Shown one piece after another: positions 34,562 to 45,251 of a stretch of DNA of 64,000 nt. The notes beneath the pieces are model-generated. The model ran no database searches and had not been told where the DNA came from. It saw only the letters and a program-made list of their open reading frames with translations. Position 1 is the stretch's first letter, and each line of letters starts with the position of its first letter. This stretch comes from Dillenia suffruticosa (taxonomy: Eukaryota > Streptophyta > Magnoliopsida > Dilleniales > Dilleniaceae), in assembly GCA_033439265.1 (NCBI GenBank), contig JAVTVX010000012.1, positions 5,011,001 to 5,075,000 of the forward strand, in the 5' to 3' direction. The position numbers and the translations under genes were made by a program.

Positions 34562-35906
34562 TTTTTGGATCTCTGGAGAGAGAGAGATACAGTAGAACGA
34601 GATTTTATAGAGAGAGGGAGAGAGGGAGAGAGAGAGAGAGGGAGAGCAAAGGAAATTTTGAAAGGAGTGAGGAAGGAGGGGGGGCGGACAAATGGGGACT
34701 AACCAATTAAAGTTACTGTAAGAAAAAAAAGAATCGAGAGAGATAGAGAGAGAGAGAGAACGAAATTGAGAATACTAGGAACAAGTAAAGTGCAGGCGAC
34801 CCAAATAGTATTCTAAAGCAATGTTGCTAGTGTAATTATTGAAAATATGAGAATGTCACGCTGTTTGAACCAAAAAAAAAAAAGAGTCAAAATTGCGATA
34901 TTTCATGGATATAATTATTCCAGCATTTAAAATCACGCAACGAAAATCTTCAAAATCATTGGATCAAAAAATTTGTGTCCTATTTTATTATTTTGATTTT
35001 TAATTTCTATTGGGAATGATACTATTTAATACATAATAAGGAGGAAAAAGAAAAAGAAAAAAAACATATTTTTGTGATAAAGCCGGCCAACATGTATGCG
35101 GCTAATTCATAATTGTCTCTCTCATCTCACTTTCAAAATTATTGACTCTAGTGGGACAAATTGGCTAATTGAAATTGAAAATTCAGCAACTCCTCCACCT
35201 CCACCTCCACTCCCCTGCGAATCACAATGACAACACATTAGTGTATCTCCAAATTGTGGTTCGAAACTTTTCACAGCTTTTGCTCTTCTAAGAAAGTAGA
35301 TGGTACAGAGACAAATGAGATTCAAGTGGGGAGGGTCTTGAAACATGAAAGAGAAGTCTGTGAGTTTTAAGTAGATATTGTTTGCTGATTTGAACCCTAC
35401 TTTTTTGTCATGAACCGCTTGTGATTAAGCCACCAAAATGTGACCACTAGAGGTACCTATTTCCTTTTCATTTGAATTGCATTTTGCCTTTGCTTTTTAT
35501 TCTTTGCCCTTTTGGAAGGGAAGGCATAAGGAATGCGTACGCATTGCACTATTCTTTTTCACGGGCTCCTATGGGACAAAATAAAGGAAAATACCTGTTC
35601 TTTTCATTGTGAAAAGATTTCGCGATAAAATTTATGAAGCGAAAATTTACTCTTATTTTAAAAGCTAATTAGTAAAGTAAAAGATTTTCATGTTTATATG
35701 TTATATCAAGAAAAATTGAATTAATCAACGTAGAATTTGACATCCTTCTCTTTAAACGATTAATTTGGACAAAGTATTATATAATAGTTTTGGATTAATT
35801 CTAACAAAACCTGACAAAACGGGTTTAAATTTTGAAACGATTATGATAATATTATATGAGAAACTGATTCCTAATTTAAAAGTTAATTTTTAAGATAAAA
35901 ATTTTC

Positions 35907-35937
<31 letters not shown>

Positions 35938-36888
35938 TCAAAAAATTAAATTAATTAACGTGAGATGTGAAAACTTCTATAAATTAAAGTTGGACTTTTC
36001 ATGGTCGTTTTGATCCTTCAAAAAGGTTAAGGTCAGCAGCTCCTTATTAGTTAAAACACATTTTTCGATGTTGCTTGCACTAACGGACTGGTGCCGCTCA
36101 GGCAAGAAGAAAGGTATTTTCCTATAAAGCATTTTTTCTTTTTAGTAGGGCTTCACATAATTTTTTTTTTTTTTTTTTGGGAAATAATGGCAGATTTTTT
36201 TAATGAAATAACTGTAAGCTAATAATTTTGATGAAAGAAAAAGGCTATTTTAATTTCAGGATTTGCTTTTACATTAGAATATATATTATTAATTTTTAGA
36301 ATGAAAAATGTTAAGAAAAAAAGGTAAGATTATTATTGTTGAGGATAAGCTATTTAATAATTAAGATGTGGGCATTTTTTTGGGACGTATTTGCCCATTT
36401 TTCTCTTCATTTTTTTATTGGAAATAATGGCAGATTTGTTTTTTTTCTTTTTGGAAAGAAAGAGCTGAGAGAAGAGAGAGAGAGAGGAGAGAGAAAGAAG
36501 AGAGAAGAGAGAAGAGAGAAGAGAGAGAGGAGTGAAAGTGACAAGTAAAGAGAGGAGAGAGAAAAGATAAGAGATTTAAGATTTTTTTCAATGGCACTCT
36601 GGTTATTTTGCAAAAAAATCTTGAACTTTAAAAATGAAAATTAAAGGTTTTTTTATGAGTCCTGAAAAGTGAATATATAACAACCCGATCCATGAGGGTA
36701 TGAAAATTGTCGTGGATTTCACACAAATTAGACAAATGAGAGAAAATTATATTATAGAAGTATCAAAAATCTCACAAGACTGACGACATTACAAAAGGTT
36801 GCTAAACAAAAACCCTAATAGATCTATTATCGATAAAGTTTTTTTTTTTTTTTTGGGCTCAAATACAAGGGTTAACTATAGCTTACGA

Positions 36889-36936
<48 letters not shown>

Positions 36937-37027
36937 TTCTTTTCTTTTTATAAGACTTTGGGCCTATTAATATTCCTCATGACCCATTCTTATGTGCACA
37001 ATATCCTTATGTAAGTTAAATATGACA
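34562..37027. other. Intergenic with microsatellites
   Basis: The promoter of the preceding gene (GA-rich to about 34780) comes first. A TA run lies at 35909-35932, a GA/GAA-rich block at 36465-36565, and a long TA run at 36894-36932. The string TTTTATTGGAAATAATGGCAGA at 36412 resembles 36178, suggesting a small local duplication. No gene is supported. Confidence 0.4.
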
Positions 37028-37073
37028 ATGGAAAAAGCTACAATGAAATTTTCTTTTTTGGTCATTCTCTCAT

Positions 37074-37110
<37 letters not shown>

Positions 37111-37537
37111 ACATTAAACAAACTTCTAATGAATAACAGGTGTAGCTGAAGTGCCAAGGGAAGAAGTTTCTCATCATGTTTACGATGAAAAAATGTACCA
37201 AAAAATGCGCGGAGAAAAATACTATAAATGGAACGAGGGGCAGTGCTCTTGCATTAATAGCCAAGTAGTGCCGCCACTGCCAAATTACCCAAGGTGTCGA
37301 GAAACTCATGATTGTGTGCCCCCTTGTATATATATATATATTTTTTGTGAGATGCCCCCTATGTGTATATGTATATATATATCTCTAAATCAATCAATAC
37401 GTAGAGTGATATCTGATGAATTCAATAGGAAACACTTCCAATGTTGTCTGTTGGCATACTTTGTGACATGGGTATATGGCATTTTAAAGGGTATCATGGG
37501 CACTGCATTTTTGGTCTCACATTTTCTTGAAAAATAA
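37028..37537 (+). pseudogene. Cysteine-rich secreted peptide family, copy 1 (degenerate)
   Basis: Exon 1 (37028-37073) encodes MEKATMKFSFLVILS with a GTAAGT donor. A 66-bp CT-rich intron follows and exon 2 starts at 37140 after AACAG. Exon 2 gives AEVPREEVSHHV..., YYKWNEGQCSCINSQVV and PRCRETHDCVPPC, clearly homologous to copy 2. The first Cys pair (CxxxC) is lost to a compensated frameshift (MYQKMRG), a TA repeat replaces the middle of the second half, and the last Cys motif is out of frame. The frame stays open to 37537, so a protein could still be made, but the disulphide plan is gone. Confidence 0.65.
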
Positions 37538-37937
37538 GGTATTGTCCCTATAGGAAATATGTGACTATTTTTGCAATAAATTAATAAGAATAGTTTTCCA
37601 TCATTCACTGCCCTTTTCTTGAGAATTCTTTTTTTTTTTAACTTCTTTCTTTCAATATTTATATGTTGACATCTAAATATATTTTTGGGCTGTAGTTAAT
37701 ATAAATTCAGTTGTTTGAAAAAATATTTGAAATAATTCATAATTTTTTGGGGCAAATGCAAGCAGCCTCAGAACCTATTTTTTTAATGTAAAGACCTCCC
37801 CTCAATCATGAAAACATGCAAAAGTAACCCTTCATCCATTGTCTATTTATTGTTGGCATTAAAAGTAATAAAAAATAATAAGAATTTTATTTTTCATTAT
37901 ATGTTAAATTTGAATTAACATGGGTTTTCTGAGCATT

Positions 37938-38190
37938 GTGGACACTGAAGCAAGGAAACAGTAAAATGTGATTTGAAGTGAGCGTTCCGTTAAGCGAGCA
38001 ACCCAAAAATTTAAAGCACTCATACCCATCCACCAAACACATTCCTTTTTGAATATCTTTCCAAAGCTAAGATATCAAATAGGGATGGGTCAAAATTAAG
38101 CTATATTCACCGGAAAAAGGCACAAATATTTGTTGGAGACCAAGTGATTTACAAATTACATACCGGACTCAAGAATTTAAGTGGGGGTTT
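37938..38190. repeat. Duplicated segment, copy A (pairs with 40850-41105)
   Basis: About 250 bp in direct orientation matches 40850-41105, sharing TTGTGGACACT, ACAGTAAAATGTGATTTGAA and ATTTGTTGGAGACCAAG. The 2.9-kb offset marks an ancient duplication of a peptide-gene unit. Confidence 0.85.
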
Positions 38191-38719
38191 AATAACCAAA
38201 CTCTTTTAGGTTAAATGATCGTACACTTTATTGTTTTATCCAAAACTCTTAAATTCAACTTCTGAGAATTAAGAAAAAGAATTTAAAAAAATCAACTCTT
38301 AATGGGTTCATAATATTCGGATTGGATTAGTCGGATAAAAAAAAAAGTGCTTAATGGATGTTAATGTTGTTTAAGACCATTAATAGCAGAACCATTATAT
38401 GTTGAAAAGTTAATATTTAGAGCGTGAGATGTAGGGTTTTAAAATTTAGAATTTTATTTGTTAATCGATTCATAATTTTGGATCATGATAATTAATTTGC
38501 TCCATGTGTAAAACTACTTTAAAAAAAAAAAAAATCCCAAATACAGCTATAGTGACTTTTATCGGTCCATTTTAGAAGAAGGCTCTTAGGCAATAAGAGA
38601 TTTATGTTTCTACCATAAGCTTCCTTAATCTAGTTATCTTAAATCTAGGAAAAAGGAAAACCGTAGATTTTTCATTAAATTTCATACTCTTGTCAATTAA
38701 GGTAACCAAGAAAAATCTT

Positions 38720-38728
38720 TATAAATAG
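38720..38728 (+). promoter_or_regulatory. TATA box of cysteine-rich peptide gene copy 2
   Basis: TATAAATAG lies 75 bases upstream of the ATG at 38803, a normal spacing for a plant promoter with a short leader. Confidence 0.65.
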
Positions 38729-38802
38729 AACAATTCATTGCCACAGAGAGAGAGAGAGGAAGCAAACAAAACAACACATTTGTTTTCTTTTCTTTGTAGT
38801 CA

Positions 38803-39496
38803 ATGGCATCCACCACCAACATCCTCTGTGCAGTTCTTTTGCTTTGTTTCATTGGGCAAGGCATTAGAGGTAAATACACAGTACAGTAAAGAAAATAACT
38901 TCACCTATTTTTGTCCCATCATAGAATTTGAATTTTTTATCGATTAATGTGTCTTTATTTCACTTTTTTATTTTTACTAATTTTTTTTAACAAAATTATT
39001 AATTACCATCAAGTAATTAAGTGATATAAAAATGGTTCAAAACTATATCTTATTTTTACACAGATCGTACATTCTCTTAAAATTTTGAATAAGTTATATT
39101 TTTCTCTATAAATCGGCTTTTGCCATAAATCCTAAAACCCATCAAAGAAAGTGAGTTTAAAACATGCTTAACTTCTACCAATCACTCTAAATATACATTG
39201 AAATTTTGTTTGTTGGGCCCCCTTTGGTCATTCTCTCATGTAACTCTAATGGCACAGCTGAAGCATCAAGGCAAGCTTTTCATCATGTGGAGAAAAATAC
39301 ATGCAAAAAGAAGTGCGGAGAAAACAACTACAAATGGCATCAGGTCGACTGCTATTGCATTAATACTGAAGTGGTGTTACCAAATAATACAACATGTCAA
39401 AAAACTGCTGATTGTGCTGGTGTTTGTCATGGTTGTGAGCGTATGTCTTGTCATATGGGTCGCTGTGTTTGTACTGACTGTATCATACGGCTTTGA
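38803..39496 (+). CDS. Cysteine-rich secreted peptide, copy 2 (intact)
   Basis: Exon 1 (38803-38869) encodes a clean signal peptide, MASTTNILCAVLLLCFIGQG. The donor is GTAAAT. Exon 2 (39258-39496) follows a CACAG acceptor and ends in TGA. The product is 101 residues. The mature part has 12 cysteines: C-X3-C-X11-C-X1-C-X12-C-X5-C-X3-C-X2-C-X4-C-X4-C-X1-C-X2-C. The second half (CQKTADCAGVCHGC..., GRCVCTDC) resembles defensin-like and NCR-type peptides in spacing, but no family is assigned with certainty. It is probably secreted to the apoplast; an antimicrobial or signalling role is inference. It is the only undamaged member of a four-copy cluster. A degenerate copy of the family's usual first exon lies just before exon 2 (39198-39240). 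Confidence 0.7.
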
Positions 39497-39794
39497 GTTA
39501 TTAGGTTTTACATTTTGTTCAAGAATAAAGCATAGCCACTATATGAAATGTGTGTACTTATCATAAGCCTCAAAAGGAAAAATTCTTCTGAAGCAAAATA
39601 GTAATAATAATAAGTATTGGAAGTACATCTTTCCACTTCCTTATTATGCTAAACACTTCCTTTTGAAGTCAGAACCTCTAGAAGTTTTTCTCTCTTTTTT
39701 TTGTATTTTATTTTAATCAAAATAACCTACGTTAGTTTAGATATCAATAAACTCTTCAAAACCAGACCCAAAAGGTGAGGTGAATTTAAAGCAA

Positions 39795-40131
39795 ATGAAG
39801 AAAGTTGCTACAAAATTTTGTTTCTTGGTCCTCCTTTTGGTCATTCTTGCCTGCGATGTTCAGCAAACAAATTTGGGCTTAATTTTGTCTGATTGTATCT
39901 AACTTAAAACATCCAAACCCCTCTTTTGCTTAAGCAACAACCTAATGATACGAGGAGGAAACCCAGACTTCTTCATGTTCCCCAATAAATCCAGCGACAC
40001 ATTAAGAGACAGTTGTATGCTCACATTGCAGACAAATTTAATGCACAAAATATCACATCAGGAACTTACAAATGACTCATCGTATAGTTTAAGATCTCTA
40101 TGGCACTTTTAAACCTACAAAGGGCATTTAT

Positions 40132-40169
<38 letters not shown>

Positions 40170-40444
40170 ATATCCGACTAATTTCTAATGATTAACGGAC
40201 GTGGCCGAAGTGGTGTCGATGGATAATTGGATTGGGGAGTAAAAATACCATATATTTTAATTAAATTTAAAATTTAAAATTTAGAAATAAAAAATATTAT
40301 GTTTAAAAATTTCTTTTAAATTAGATTTGACAATATTTAAATTAGATTAATTGTAATATGATTTTAAATATCAATTAGTTTAATATAAATAAAATAAGTA
40401 TAGAGGGAAGTTAAAACTTTCATCATATTTTTTTTTATAAATAA

Positions 40445-40488
<44 letters not shown>

Positions 40489-40602
40489 CACCCAAGATGT
40501 CGAGAAACTCATGATTGTGCTCTTCTTTGTGGTGGTTGGGCTTATGCTTCTGTATTTTGTGATATGGGTACGTGTCAATGTAGTGACTGTCATGGGCAAT
40601 GA
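39795..40602 (+). pseudogene. Cysteine-rich secreted peptide family, copy 3 (interrupted)
   Basis: Exon 1 at 39795 encodes MKKVATKFCFLVLLLVILAC, a good signal peptide. A CT-rich intron leads to 40201 (CGTGGCCGAAGTGG), where the acceptor AG is lost. Exon 2 is then interrupted by about 280 bp holding a SINE-like AT-rich segment and a TA run (40215-40490). It resumes at 40494 with PRCRETHDCALLCGGWAYAS, then FCDMGTCQCSDCHGQ and a stop at 40602. The second-half pattern C-X5-C-X3-C-X9-C-X4-C-X1-C-X2-C confirms the family. Confidence 0.7.
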
Positions 40603-40849
40603 ATTATTGGATCTCACATTTTGTGAAAGACAAGGTATAGCCTCTAAACCACATCACCGCCACCTGTGGAAATCCCCCATTTGCACGGTGGAATTAAAAG
40701 AAGAAGATGGTGAAATTGAAATCTTCGGTAGAAAGGCAGTTGGTGATGAAAAAGGTGGGTGAATTGAATGGCCAAAACAATGAAGACTACATTTCCAATT
40801 TTGCATTATTATAGATGGAATTGGAAATTAGCCATTGAAGTGATGTGCA

Positions 40850-41105
40850 TTGTGGACACTAAAGCAGAGAAACAGTAAAATGTGATTTGAAATGCCAGTG
40901 CAATCAAGCAAGGAAGCCAAAAATTTAGATCACTCATCGACACATCCACCACAAAAACACATCTCTTTTTTAATTTCTTCCAAACCTAAGAGATCAAATG
41001 GGGATGGGTAAAAATTAACCCATATTTTCTGAAAAAAGCACAAGTATTTGTTGGAGACCAAGCGATTGACAAGTTGCCTACAAGAGAATTAGGAATTTAA
41101 TTGGG
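40850..41105. repeat. Duplicated segment, copy B (pairs with 37938-38190)
   Basis: Direct repeat of the 37938-38190 segment, located downstream of copy 3 and upstream of copy 4 as the other is downstream of copy 1 and upstream of copy 2. Confidence 0.85.
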
Positions 41106-41564
41106 TCTGCTCGTTAGGTATGTTTTTTTTTCAATTTTTCTTTTACTTATAAGAAAAGGTAAAAATTAATAACTTTTAAAATAAAATTAAAAGTTATTTG
41201 ATAATTTTACATTTAAAAATAAATTGATTTCATAATTTTTAAAATAAAGTTAAAAATTAAAAATTAAAATTTAAAATCAAAGAGAAAAAGAGGACATGAC
41301 GATAAATGAATTTATAATATGGACATATTTGAAATTTCATATTTTTCAAGTAAATATATAAAGGGAATAAAAAGAAAACATATTTCATAAAATGTTGCGT
41401 GTTTGTAAAAGGAGAAGCTGAGGAGTTTTTGCCTTTTTTTTAATAAAAAAGGTTCGTTTTTTTAAGTTTCTAAAAATTATTATTTTACTGTATTTCTTCT
41501 TAAAAGAAGAAGAACAACCGAAAAAAAATTCTGTAAAACAGGTACTAATTTTATTTAGTACCCG

Positions 41565-41662
41565 TTTTACAAAAAGAATGTGTTAAAAAATGCAGTGCTC
41601 TTGCATAAATCAAGTGGTACAACAAAAAAGGGGAGGATGTCAACATAATCAAGATTGTGAAT
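41565..41662 (+). pseudogene. Cysteine-rich peptide family, copy 4, 5' fragment
   Basis: Matches the first half of exon 2 with an internal deletion: AATGTGTTAAAAAATGC, CAGTGCTCTTGCATAAATC, and ATCAAGATTGTGA, aligning to copy 1's Cys-coding stretch. Homology stops at 41662 and its 3' part resumes about 2.6 kb further on. Confidence 0.6.
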
Positions 41663-41739
41663 TTTGATACCTTGGTTGTTGGAGTTATAGCAAAACTCAT
41701 TTATCCGACCCAATTTATTTTTCTATGCCTATTGGTATA

Positions 41740-41940
41740 TGTCTCCCGGTATATGCTTCTCGGTAATAATATCTCGGTTCAAGCTCCTCGGTGTACATCT
41801 CCCGGTTGCATGTCTCTCGGTGCTTCTCGATTGGGTCTCTCGGTAGACTTTATCTCTGTAGGCATAACAATCTTCTCGGTTCTCAATTTGTGGTTGTCGG
41901 CATTTTGCTTTTGGAGAATGAATGGGTCACTCGGTTCTCT
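41740..41940. repeat. Recurring TCTCGGT motif cluster
   Basis: TCTCGGT or one-base variants occur about ten times at 10- to 25-bp spacing (near 41745, 41756, 41772, 41786, 41799, 41815, 41825, 41836, 41874 and 41930). It is not a clean tandem repeat. The segment 41663-42464 around it, including a GA run at 42148-42181, has no recognisable gene. Confidence 0.5.
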
Positions 41941-42146
41941 TCCTTAGGAAAGATAATGTTAAGTTTTCAAAGCATTAAATCTTTTGTCCTCTTTTATGTG
42001 TTGTTTGAAATAAAATAAACAAAAAAAAATGGTGGAGAGAAGTGAAAGTTTTATGTTCTACCGAGATAGGAAAATGATGTCGGTAGCTTCTTGGGTAAGC
42101 CACCAAAAATGACACGAAAAGGTGTTATACTTAGATGTGTTTCATT

Positions 42147-42187
<41 letters not shown>

Positions 42188-42690
42188 TAGAGAGCGAGTG
42201 AAGAAGAGTTTTCTTACTTCACGGAGAAAGCAACGGTGAGAAATAAGTTTATACAATAATTGAATTTTCTTTGAATTAATTTGTGGTTTTTTTTCAAAGA
42301 GATACAACTTATGGTAATCGATTTCAATTTGATATTGTCTTATTTTATTTTTAAGTTAATTATTTGTTAAGTCCCGAAATTTTATCTTGAATTTATAAAT
42401 TCGTCCATAAATTTTAAAACGCTATATTTGAGAGTTTAAACTTTAAAAATCATCGGATGATGGGTATGTCACCCGGCAAGGAGATGCTGACGTGTCAGTA
42501 CAAAACTTTCGGATTGTTACCATGTCAGAAAATATGATGACGTGGCATTACACATCATCAAGCCAGAAACTCAGCTTTTCTCTCTCCTCCCCTCCCCTCT
42601 CTGTCCTCTCCCTTACCGGAAAAAAGAAAAAACACCTTCTCTCTCCTTCCCACCCATTTCTCTCTCTTCTCTCTTCTCTCTTCTCTCTCT

Positions 42691-42780
42691 CTCAAAGTCG
42701 AGCTCAAGCACTTCATCTTGTCGATTCTCGATGACCCGATCGTGAGTTGGGTCTTTGGCGAAGCGGGTTTTGGCAGCGCT
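42691..42780 (+). pseudogene. Captured fragment of an SMXL6/7/8 (D53-like) gene
   Basis: Thirty codons read [29 protein letters not shown]. This matches the Clp-N-terminal region of strigolactone-pathway repressors SMXL6/7/8, where the ILDDP and VFGEAGF strings are characteristic. It is joined directly to the captured PPR segment at about 42781. Too short to function as protein. Confidence 0.75.
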
Positions 42781-43790
42781 CACAAAACTGCAAGAAAAGT
42801 GACATGGTTGGGTACCATTCCCTCGTGAAGCATCTGCTCAAACAACTCAACTGCTTCAATTCCCCTACCATGATTTGCATATCCTGCAATCAAAGCATTC
42901 CAAGATATTACATTCTTTTGAGGCATCTTGTCAAAGACATGCCTTGCATCTTCTAGCCTTCCCCATTTGCAGTAAATGTCCACAAGTGCAGTGCTAGCCA
43001 CTATATCCAATCCAAACCCATGACGGACCAGCTGACTTGCACGAGCTTGCTTTGCATGTTCCAATGAAGCTAATCTTGTGCATATTCTTACAAGTATCGA
43101 AAACGTGAAGTGATCCATTTTAACACCAGAGTGTCGCATCTCATAATACATATCCAATGCTTCCTCACTATAACCATGAAGTACATAACCCACAGTAAAA
43201 GTATTCCATCGTCCTACAGTGTTCCTTTCTGACATCTCATCAAAAGCTATACGGGAATCAACAATACTCCCACATTTACTATACATGTCTATTAATGCAC
43301 ATGCCACAAAAATATCTCCACCAATGCCCATCTTCAAAACACAAGAATGCAATTGTCTTCCCACTAAAACATGTCCTAAACCCGCAGCTGCCCGAATTAC
43401 TGTAGCCAAAGTCCGCGAACTAATATCCGGAAAATTATCCCACGACTCCAGGAACAACTGAAAGGCGTCTAAATAATCTCCAGAGTCTACAAGTCCCCCA
43501 ATAATTGTATTCCAAGAAAACAAACTCTTTTCAGGCAGTTCATCAAACAATCTCCGTGCGTCAATCATCAGCCTGCATTTTACATGCATCAACAGCATTC
43601 TGTCCCTCATATACTGATCCAATTCACACCCACTATTAATCACATAATTGAACACTCTTTTGACCCCTCTAATCGATTGCAAACTGATACAAGCATCCGC
43701 CAATGCATCAAAAGTACTAACATCCAAATCAATCTCACCCTCAATCCCTATAATCTCGAACAATTCAAGTGCTTCCTGGTACTTCTTACA
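42780..43790 (-). pseudogene. Captured PPR gene fragment (EMB3141/At5g50390-like)
   Basis: A frame of about 335 residues is open from 43790 (CKKYQEALELFEIIGIEG...) to 42780. It carries PLS-type pentatricopeptide repeats with MYSKCGSIVDSRIAFDEM, SWNALIAGYANHGRG and [10 protein letters not shown]. From memory this aligns with Arabidopsis At5g50390 (EMB3141), a plastid RNA-processing type PPR protein. The transit peptide and N-terminus are missing, and the C-terminal E and DYW domains are cut at VTFLAVL, where the SMXL piece begins. One- and two-residue insertions (NTVGRWNTF, QARASQL) are unusual but keep frame. A long open frame suggests recent capture or residual constraint. Confidence 0.85.
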
Positions 43791-44279
43791 CGAAACTGTC
43801 GGATTGTTGCCACGTCAGAAAAGAGGGTTTTATACTGCGAAGCATATTACTCTGGAACAAGGGATTTGATTGGTGTCTTGAAGCTCATCTCACTGGAGGA
43901 AGCATGCTGAAAATGGGGGAAGAAGAAGAAGAAGTCATGTCCTGTTGGTTTCTGCCCCTCCAATCTCTTGCTTGCTTCCAGTGAGAGAGAGGAGAGGAGA
44001 GATAAAGGGGGAGGGAAGGAAAGAGAGAAGAGTTTCGATTTTATTTCCGCGAGAGAGAGAGAAGAGGAGAGAGAGGGGAAGGGGAGGAGAAAGAAGAATG
44101 TTTTTTTTCCCCAGTGAGAGAGAGAGATACAGAGAGGAGAGAAAAGAGAGAAAGGGTGGGAAGGAGAGAAGGTGTTTTTCTTTTTTCGGGTAAGAGAGAG
44201 GACAGAGAAAGGGGAGAGGAGGAGAGAGAAAAGCTGAGTTAACGGACACGCCAGCAAATCCTTGCCGTACGGCATTCAG

Positions 44280-44460
44280 AAAATAAACATGGGTTATTGG
44301 GGGTCTCACGTGTTGTTGAAAAATAAGGTACAAGTATAACCAATATATGAAATATGCGTACTTTCCCATGAACTATTTTCGTAATAAGTAAATAAAAATT
44401 GTTTGCCATCATTAAATGCCTTCTTTTCTTGAAACTTTTATTCTCCTTTTCTTTTAAATT
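44280..44460 (+). pseudogene. Cysteine-rich peptide family, copy 4, 3' end and 3' UTR
   Basis: AACATGGGTTATTGGGGGTC, then TTGAAAAATAAGG and TGCCATCATTAAATGCC match the 3' ends of copies 1 (37490-37615) and 3. Together with 41565-41662 it shows that copy 4 was split by inserted DNA. Confidence 0.65.
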
Positions 44461-45174
44461 TTATTACTGAGATGGGATGGGATGGGATGCAGTTAATATC
44501 AATTCATTGGAGTGCTAGATATTTGAATAAAAAATACTTAGAAATTCAAAATCATGATTTCTCCTGCAACTCATATGAAAAGTAATATAAATAAAATTCA
44601 AAATAAACTCATTCAAGTAATCGCCCAAAAATCAAGTATAGCAAGTATAGTATAGACAAATCATGTATGGTATTAAACTCTCCTAATGCCAATTATCTTC
44701 AACTCTAATGACATCAATCCCCTTTCCCTTATAATAAATTCATATTCGAGTCTCACTATGAACCATAAAAAAAATAAACTCTCCTAATACAATTATTTAA
44801 GATTAAATACTTTATCTAAAAAGAAAAATAGTGTGCCTCTAAAATTTTGAGAAAATATTTTAATGCGTACATGTTTAGCTGCATTTAAAAAATAAATGTT
44901 TCTGAAAATCTTAAAAATACAACTAAAATTAAAAAATGATGCTAGAAGAAAAAAATAAAAATAAAAATACATTTAAAATCTTTTACAATATTGTTTATTT
45001 CTAAAAGATTATAATATATGACCCTACTGTCCCTCCATGTTAAATTTGTCACTGATTTTTTATCAGTCGAGTTGAAAGCAATTCAGGATTAGAGATGGGT
45101 GACTCAAAGCAATTCAGGATTAGAGATGTGTGACTCTCTCTCATAACAATTATCACTTCATATATACCTCCCTC

Positions 45175-45247
<73 letters not shown>
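44461..45247. other. Intergenic, ends in a long CT microsatellite
   Basis: AT-rich, with two tandem copies of AATTCAGGATTAGAGATG-containing 31-bp units at 45080-45140 and a (CT)n run at 45176-45247 that abuts a SINE tail. No gene. Confidence 0.5.

Positions 45248-45251
<4 letters not shown>

Larger units (their letters stand above)
42465..44275. mobile_element. Pack-MULE-like element with captured gene fragments
   Basis: The ends are inverted: CGGCAAGGAGATGCTGACGT at the left and, read inwards on minus, CGGCAAGGATTTGCTGGCGT at the right. A second inverted block, CTCAGCTTTTCTCTCTCC continuing through ACCGGAAAAAAGAAAAA, lies at 42566-42690 and 44100-44245. Between the arms sit an SMXL fragment (plus) and a PPR fragment (minus). 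The direct repeat TCGGATTGTTRCCAYGTCAG occurs at 42512 and 43799. No transposase is present and no 9-bp target duplication was found, so assignment to Mutator-like elements rests on long inverted ends and gene capture. Confidence 0.7.

Noticed and set aside
43935..44369. Ser/Leu-rich open frames over the right arm of the Pack-MULE-like element
   Set aside because: Frames come from CT/GA low-complexity DNA and have no domain.
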